Part shown: positions 61,201 through 64,000 of the stretch, in pieces | Position numbering within the stretch: the first letter of the stretch is position 1 | Layout: each line of letters begins with the position of its first letter | Source: Ricordea florida | Taxonomy: Eukaryota; Cnidaria; Anthozoa; Corallimorpharia; Ricordeidae | Reading direction: 5' to 3' | Assembly: GCA_949710005.1 (NCBI GenBank) | Contig: OX453285.1 | Location: 23,171,502 to 23,235,501 of the forward strand | DNA: 64,000 nucleotides | Translations under genes and position numbers: made by a program | The notes under the pieces: model-generated | What the model was told of the DNA's origin: nothing | The model's database searches: none | What the model saw: only the letters and a program-made list of their open reading frames with translations

Positions 61201-63797
61201 TGTCTGAAAATGCATTCAGACATACAGTTGTAGCCTTGAAATTCTTGTTATTTTGTAGTGGAAAGATTGGCACCAAAAAGTTAATTGGACATAAGTTGAG
61301 GGAAGAGCATTATAAAATTTAATGTTAACCACTCAATGTAAAAACAATTACTGGTGAAAGAAAATAAATGGATTACTTCAAGCTGACAGCCTCTCCTCTT
61401 GTTTTATGTACTGATGTGTATAGTGGTCCTGTTTGTCGTCAGGAAAATGTTTTAAAATCCATTTCTTTACATGTACATGCACTTCAAGAATCAATGGGCA
61501 TGGTTAATTTGTTTGGCAAGACATTTTGATGTTTCAGCTACTTTTCACTGTAGACTGTAGACATGTGAAGGTGACTGCCATATATTACTGCAGGTAACTG
61601 TTTTTTGTTATTTTTGGTTATGGCAGATTGACATGGACGTGAACAACAGAACAATTCACATGCCTCATCAGCTGTTCATCAATGGGGAGTTTGTGGACTC
61701 TCACAATGGACACACCTTTGACACTATCAACCCAACAGATGGTTCGGTAAAAAAATTGACCTTGATGAACTCATTTATTACTTCAAGTCCCAGTAGTGAC
61801 CAGCATCCAATTTCTCATTACAATATTCACTGTTCATTAACCATTCAGGTTATGAGAATAATGAAAATGATCACCAAAAGAGTTGTATTGATATTGAAAC
61901 AAATTCTCTTCAATTGAACTCTGACTAGTACCATAACAAATATATGAGAACAGGTAGGAGAAAATGAATTATTATTGATATTGGGGCTTAAAGGGTTAAT
62001 CTCAATCATTGTTGAAAGTATCTGGGAATGTGGTATAGGCGCATACAAAAATTGAAGGGTAAAACAGTTTATTAATTCTGAGTGTAAATTTTAGTTCTTC
62101 ATATGACTTTCAAAGAATTTCTGTCAAGCATTAGCCCCAAAATTTGTCTTTTTCATTTTTTAGGTGATACAAAAAGTCACAGTTGGAAATTCTGATTAAT
62201 AGTTTGCCTGACTTGTCTCCTTTCCTCAAGGTTCTGGCCAAAGTATCACTCGCAACTTGTGATGATGTTGATGCTGCTGTTGCTGCTGCAAAGGTAAAAG
62301 CTTTTAATGATGTGCTTTTAAGTGACTGGTCAATTTTTAAGTTTAATTTTTTGATTCATGAATATTAATTAATATATTTAATATATTTGAACCCCACTTC
62401 TTGTGAAAATTCTTTCCTCTGGTCTCTCATATTAGGTTACTTCTGACATACTTGCCTTTTCTCTATTCTTTGAATTGATTATATAACTGTAGGTCCTGTC
62501 TCACAGTACTGGTGTGGGATGTTAAAGAACCCACACACTGTTCGGAAAGAGTAGGGGATGTAGTCCCCGGTGTTATGGTCTGTCACTTATTCTGTTATGG
62601 GGGCAGTGGTGTATCCTACTATTCACTCCAATAAGATTGTGAACTGCGTGGCTGCAATTTGCGCCTTAATAAGCAGTCTGGCAAAGTCTCCCACAAAAGT
62701 GTTGTAAAGCGCTTTGAGCCTTGGGATAAAGTGCTGTATAAATCCCACGTTATTATTATCATTATTATTATTATTATTATTAGAAGGAAAGTCCTTTAAA
62801 GTATTACAGCTCCAGACAGAATTAGTAACCTAATAGGGAACATGTCAAAGGAGCACAAAATACAGGTAGAACATAGAGAAATTGCCAAAGGAATGCGAAG
62901 GGACAGCTAAAGGAAATATTATGCAAAATTTAATGTTCATATAGTGTGTTCCATGCTGATTTTTCCATTAGGCCACCTCTGTCCAGTACTGTAAATTATC
63001 TACTGTAAGCAAAGAAAAATACTCTTAAGTTTCACTTACAGAATTTAGTGACTACATGTATGATTTCCTACATATGTATGAATAATTTATACAACACTAT
63101 ATGATAGTAGTAATTATTATTGATACTTTAATTCAAATTTTAAGTTACCAAATGCATTTGTGCAGTTTTTTCCATCTATACAAAGTTTGGTAAGATTTCC
63201 TCACAGGTCCCTACTTCATTATGCATGCTGTAGCCATACGGTTTCGTTCTCAGAAATGTTTGCATGCGCACTTCCCAAGACAATTCAACTACAGCAGGCA
63301 TAATGAAGTAGGGACCTTTGCGGAAATCTTACCCAAACTTTTATTGGAATGTAAACATGTAGCGTGCAACCATTGCATTATGGATGTATGCAGGAGGTTG
63401 CTAAGCAAGAAAGAAGCATAGAAAACCTGCCAGGTGTGTCCATAACTCAATGGTCGCACAGTTGCTTCGTTTACCATTTCTTTTATAATGTAAGACTTCA
63501 CAACTTTTATACTGCTAAACAATCTGACATCAGCATGCAACCCATAGGCAAGTGCTTTGTGCGTTTTAGCCAATAATTGTATAAGTGCACACTTTCCCAA
63601 AGCTATGTTATAATAGCATTTAATAGATAATAATGATAATAATAATAATTTAATACTTATATAGCACCATTTACAAGTACGGATCAACAGTGCTATTTTG
63701 GCTACAACTCAGTCAAGGCTATATATTTGCAGGAAGCATTCTACAATGGACCTTGGGGTTCAATGAATGCCAGAGATCGAGGAACCTTGATGAACAG
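44163..63797 (+). CDS. ALDH1L2: 10-formyltetrahydrofolate dehydrogenase, ALDH1L-type, probably mitochondrial form (3' end beyond the window)
   Basis: Exons: 44163-44599, 46244-46409, 47636-47740, 51101-51157, 52195-52227, 52340-52477, 58563-58691, 58769-58857, 60490-60558, 60999-61071, 61627-61746, 62231-62293 and 63733-63797. All are GT-AG with matching phases. The N-terminal formyltransferase/hydrolase domain shows [16 protein letters not shown] and [10 protein letters not shown] (catalytic His and Asp region). A linker is followed by the acyl-carrier-like domain, whose [13 protein letters not shown] contains the phosphopantetheine Ser. The aldehyde dehydrogenase domain then begins ([10 protein letters not shown]...INPTDGS...AAAK). 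The family oxidises 10-formyl-THF to THF and CO2 with NADP+. The first 22 residues ([18 protein letters not shown]) look like a mitochondrial presequence, favouring ALDH1L2, with a second in-frame Met at [10 protein letters not shown]. Most of the ALDH domain is outside the window. Confidence 0.9.
45349..45515. mobile_element. Foldback MITE (gatttccgcacag family), copy 1
   Basis: Arms gatttccgcacagatccctacttcattatg and their complement enclose a loop. The same family lies at 63184-63340. Confidence 0.7.
46885..47295. mobile_element. Possible MITE with agcggagctcc ends
   Basis: aaaagcggagctcctc on the left and gtggagctccgct on the right are inverted. The GC-rich core lies in an otherwise AT-rich ALDH1L intron. 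No duplication was identified. Confidence 0.3.
47338..47600. repeat. Interspersed repeat shared with 59276-59765
   Basis: Long shared stretches such as aattatccaatcac, caatagaatct and aaatctgttgttcagc occur in both places. The 59276 copy carries an extra nested element. Class unknown. Confidence 0.5.
48050..50340. mobile_element. About 1-kb non-autonomous element with taacccattc ends, split by a Tc1-like element
   Basis: The left end is ttaacccattcactcctggg (48051) and the right end is aggggcgaatgggttaa (to 50340), in inverted orientation. The Tc1-like element 48542-49799 lies inside. Part of the right arm repeats acgggcggtt. There is no coding potential outside the nested element. Confidence 0.5.
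48542..49799 (-). mobile_element. Decayed Tc1/mariner element
   Basis: The ends cagtattgtgcaaaagtaatgcaaacg are perfectly inverted and flanked by TA at 48540-48541 and 49800-49801. A - strand frame (48915-49157, 80 aa) retains a Tc1-type N-terminal helix-turn-helix ([11 protein letters not shown]...[11 protein letters not shown]). No DDE catalytic domain is recognisable, so it is non-autonomous. Confidence 0.8.
50413..50983. mobile_element. MITE filled with 96-bp hairpin tandem repeats
   Basis: The ends ggctgcattcctttggtatgatcc and the complement of ggatcatactaaaggaatgcaccc are inverted. Between them lie about 5 units with an exact 96-bp period (gatctgagtg at 50541, 50637; gatatgagtg at 50733). 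Each unit is a hairpin: aaaggaactgatgaatcc pairs with ggattcatctgttccttt. taa flanks both ends and may be a 3-bp duplication. Confidence 0.8.
51228..51610 (+). mobile_element. SINE split by a foldback MITE
   Basis: It matches the 59766-60060 copy (agccctggtgctggcactg, ccacccaggtgta, ataatgctggggttaa, agcatcccatc) but is interrupted after ccacccaggtg by the MITE at 51353-51489. Confidence 0.65.
51353..51489. mobile_element. Foldback MITE, second copy, inside a SINE
   Basis: The arms tatatgttgtagttcaattttt and their complement are the same family as 36842-36987. Confidence 0.75.
51655..52062 (-). mobile_element. tRNA-derived SINE
   Basis: The - strand tRNA-like head (ttggtagaggttgg, cgtgggttcaagccc) and the body are shared with 35041-35376. 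A ggatttggatttggattt repeat marks the other end. Confidence 0.65.
52679..55609 (-). CDS. CR1/L2-type LINE protein: AP-like endonuclease plus reverse transcriptase
   Basis: 976 aa, unbroken. The endonuclease domain covers about 85-300 ([30 protein letters not shown]). A connector follows, then the reverse transcriptase at about 510-780: [50 protein letters not shown] and [11 protein letters not shown]-terminal [16 protein letters not shown] block follows. This is the typical ORF2 of CR1/L2-group retrotransposons; the exact clade needs a tree. It sits in the ALDH1L intron 52478-58562, opposite in strand to the gene. The true N-terminus may lie upstream of the first ATG; no ORF1 is recognised. 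Confidence 0.9.
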   Translation of the reverse strand: MLQLGISRTKPTRRGCRAGQRKKISSHIDHNLRGNSYFHQPLVLDKETFDNLHIENQTSEANALNIQNVTYVQPTQRTHYVPKLMLANVMSLVPKLDEVQEFIHRNNICLAFITETWLKDSISESIVNIQGFTILRKDRITNNHGGVCVYVKDDNIKYRVLDELSCCHDHEILWLHVRPTLLPRGVSCLIAAVVYHPPRTDENSIRNHLFHSLALAESKFPNCGIILAGDFNRLNITSIKKHFRLKQIVKSPTRKNVILDLVLTNLKDYYDTPQSLPPFGLSDHNTIMVSPKERSIKSNSGNVVYKRDSRPSCVAAMGRYLSSVDWPLLLNSLDTCEELTNVFQEVIQIGFDLLMPLRRVRALPVDAPWISQKLKSLIRKRQETFCKNGADSHIFKFYRNAVNRERKSCKAKYYDSKIQQMKGENPKVWWKEVKRISGMSPRSGDLLSKIKADEVDGLSTQAIANVINKAFLEPLEEYRLHTPLCPLPLEDNPEFLEISEERTFELLHSLNPAKASGPDGITNWLLKEYAESLAFPVKTIINASFKQQRLPDIWKCADVTPLPKKQPVENLKKDLRPISLTPCLSKVAEDIVVRDFVKPAVMKVLDPNQYGAVPKSSTTIALLSMIHDWTIGTDGNGSTVRSILFDYRKAFDLIDHSILVNKLCNLELPASIINWIIDFLSNRFQRIKLIDGCFSEWGSVPSGVPQGTKLGPWLFIIMINDLVLSDFRVWKYVDDTTTSEVVPKSGISSAQTIADKVAEWSQNNRVQLNTDKCKELRISFAKMKQVFEPVKVDGKELEVVTRAKLLGITLSSDLSWNDHINEVIKKASKRLYFLVQLKRAKVPREDLGLFYITCIRSVLDYAVPVFYYSLPKYLTHELELIQKRALAIMCPDLNYNEALTRMDLVSINEHHSNLCNKFFNEILNDKSHRLHYLLPPLHKSTRYTLRRTRTFDVPKVKTNRAKNTFIISSSLNVDTF
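55610..56130. other. Probable LINE 5' region and ALDH1L intron
   Basis: Continues upstream of the LINE frame without a recognisable ORF1. I see no other feature. Confidence 0.35.
56159..56184 (+). ncRNA. Degenerate hammerhead-like core (Penelope-type remnant)
   Basis: ctgacga followed by a small stem (gtct/agac) and gaaac is the hammerhead core layout with one changed core base (ctgacga instead of ctgatga). Confidence 0.35.
56335..56362 (-). ncRNA. Hammerhead-like core, second Penelope-type lineage
   Basis: The - strand ctgaagaa-gccc-gaat-gggc-gaaacgtc keeps stem II and the GAAAC-GTC end, with ctgaaga in place of ctgatga. Confidence 0.4.
56594..56733 (-). repeat. Penelope-like terminal repeat, copy 1
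   Basis: ggcaattgtggaaaacgagg...ttgcagtgc, nearly identical to 57438-57576 and inverted at 57948-58088. Confidence 0.75.
56698..56724 (-). ncRNA. Hammerhead ribozyme-like motif in the Penelope-like repeat
   Basis: On the - strand ctgatga-aggtc-att-gacc-gaaacgtc: a perfect CTGATGA core, a 4-bp stem II and GAAAC followed by GTC. Penelope-like elements are known to carry minimal hammerheads in their terminal repeats. Stem III is very short, so activity may need dimers. Confidence 0.65.
57101..57430. repeat. (AT)n then (ATGT)n microsatellite, about 295 bp of tetranucleotide
   Basis: About 34 bp of ta dinucleotides are followed by about 74 uninterrupted atgt units. Long spurious frames run through it on both strands. 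Confidence 0.95.
57438..57576 (-). repeat. Penelope-like terminal repeat, copy 2
   Basis: Same as copy 1, with a hammerhead-like core at 57541-57567 (- strand). Confidence 0.75.
57593..57955 (-). pseudogene. Penelope-like element reverse-transcriptase fragment
   Basis: 120 aa. [26 protein letters not shown] and [20 protein letters not shown] are the N-terminal reverse-transcriptase segment of Penelope-like elements. The catalytic YxDD region and the GIY-YIG nuclease are missing, so it is a truncated copy. It sits between inverted terminal repeats. Confidence 0.75.
57948..58088 (+). repeat. Penelope-like terminal repeat, inverted copy
   Basis: Inverted relative to copies 1 and 2. The hammerhead-like core ctgatgaaggttattgaccgaaacgtc is at 57956-57982, with a G-U pair in stem II. 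Inverted terminal repeats around a fragment are characteristic of Penelope insertions. Confidence 0.75.
58209..58371. repeat. Long near-perfect hairpin, probably another Penelope-type terminal repeat
   Basis: gttgttgcgggagaaaaaac and about 35 more bases are inverted at the right end. The loop region contains, on the - strand, ctgacgagtgggcatgcaacca, followed by aaaac, a hammerhead-like layout. It is flanked by (AT)n. Confidence 0.55.
59276..59765. repeat. Interspersed repeat with a nested taaccctttaag element
   Basis: The outer sequence matches 47338-47600. The inner 59385-59605 is a MITE-like element with taaccctttaag/cttaaagggtta ends, whose relative lies at 61782-61999. Confidence 0.55.
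59766..60065 (+). mobile_element. SINE, intact-looking copy
   Basis: tagtggttagtgtgttgg (box A-like) and ggtttggagtttgagcc (box B-like) head a body ending near ttggctcatg. It is the same family as 51228-51610. Confidence 0.6.
61782..61999. mobile_element. MITE-like repeat (taaccctttaag family), reverse copy
   Basis: The segment from agtcccagtagtgacc to cttaaagggtta is the reverse complement of the 59385-59605 element. Confidence 0.6.
62484..62785 (+). mobile_element. SINE body/3' tail ending in (ATT)n
   Basis: cactgttcggaaagagtaggggatgtagtccccgg matches the complement of the SINE at 35041-35376. The 3' end, aagcgctttgagccttgggataaa followed by (ttattat)n, is the CR1/L2-style tail. Confidence 0.6.
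63184..63340. mobile_element. Foldback MITE (gatttccgcacag family), copy 2
   Basis: agtttggtaagatttcc and ggaaatcttacccaaact are the ends. The arms contain ccctacttcattatgcatgc, shared with 45349-45515. Confidence 0.75.
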
Positions 63798-63871
63798 GTT
63801 TGTACACAGTGTTGGAGTGCTAGTTGTAGAGGCATCAAGATTTTCAATACTAACATGAAAGGAATTTACCG

Positions 63872-64000
63872 CTGACCAGTTAGCTCAGTTGGTAGAGCAC
63901 TGGACTATTGTGCAGGAGGTTGTGGGTTCAATTAAACCCTGGCTGGACCAACACTCAGGGTCTTAAAATAATTGAGGAGAAAGTGCTGCCTTTGCAATGA
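63872..64000 (+). mobile_element. tRNA-derived SINE, truncated by the window end
   Basis: tagctcagttggtagagc (box A) and gtgggttcaattaaac (box B, altered) are followed by ctggaccaacactcaggg, the same body as at 35041-35376. It is not a functional tRNA, since the T-loop is altered and no acceptor stem closes. Confidence 0.7.

Noticed and set aside
63872..63944. tRNA gene
   Set aside because: Box A is good but the T-arm is altered and the acceptor stem does not pair; the downstream body is a known SINE body in this window.

Overview
The window is animal nuclear DNA, most likely from an anthozoan cnidarian such as a stony coral. The evidence is intron-rich metazoan genes with GT-AG introns, cnidarian-style Polinton capsid genes, and dense foldback MITEs and tRNA-derived SINEs. 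The species cannot be named from the sequence. Two host genes lie on the + strand: an MFSD4/NaGLT1-type sugar transporter (exons seen between 4798 and 38462) and a 10-formyltetrahydrofolate dehydrogenase of the ALDH1L1/ALDH1L2 type (44163 to beyond the right edge).

The transporter gene is loaded with virus-like DNA. Element A is one end of a Polinton/Maverick (adintovirus-like). Its protein-primed DNA polymerase B gene is open over 1,047 codons from 3141 to the left edge, and its terminal zone (about 3150-3779) is built of tandem repeats. Element B is a whole Polinton (5802-32544) in the intron between exons 5079-5342 and 33006-33138. It has near-identical terminal inverted repeats of about 265 bp and a 5-bp target duplication (tcatt at 5797-5801 and 32545-32549). 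It carries a SAP-like/EsV-1-7-like zinc protein, two tandem paralogues, a probable minor capsid protein, several uncharacterised membrane proteins, a packaging ATPase, the major capsid protein, a retrovirus-like integrase and pPolB.

Element B was hit twice by younger elements. A THAP/DDE transposase plus SWIM/YqaJ element (ISL2EU-like, 17044-20397) splits the integrase. A BEL/Pao LTR retrotransposon with LTRs that read as identical (20996-28062) splits pPolB. Both host frames match across the insertion points, so element B was coding-intact in these genes until recently. Almost all B genes share a TTTAAAGAT/TCTAAAGAT motif ending 17-27 nt before the start codon, which looks like an element-specific promoter used by early-type and structural genes alike.

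The right half is the intergenic region (38463-44162) and the ALDH1L gene. Its introns hold a CR1/L2-type LINE (52679-55609, - strand), Penelope-like remnants with hammerhead-ribozyme-like cores, a decayed Tc1/mariner element, a MITE built of 96-bp hairpin repeats, SINEs and several microsatellites or minisatellites.

All functional calls rest on motif reading by eye. No database search was possible.
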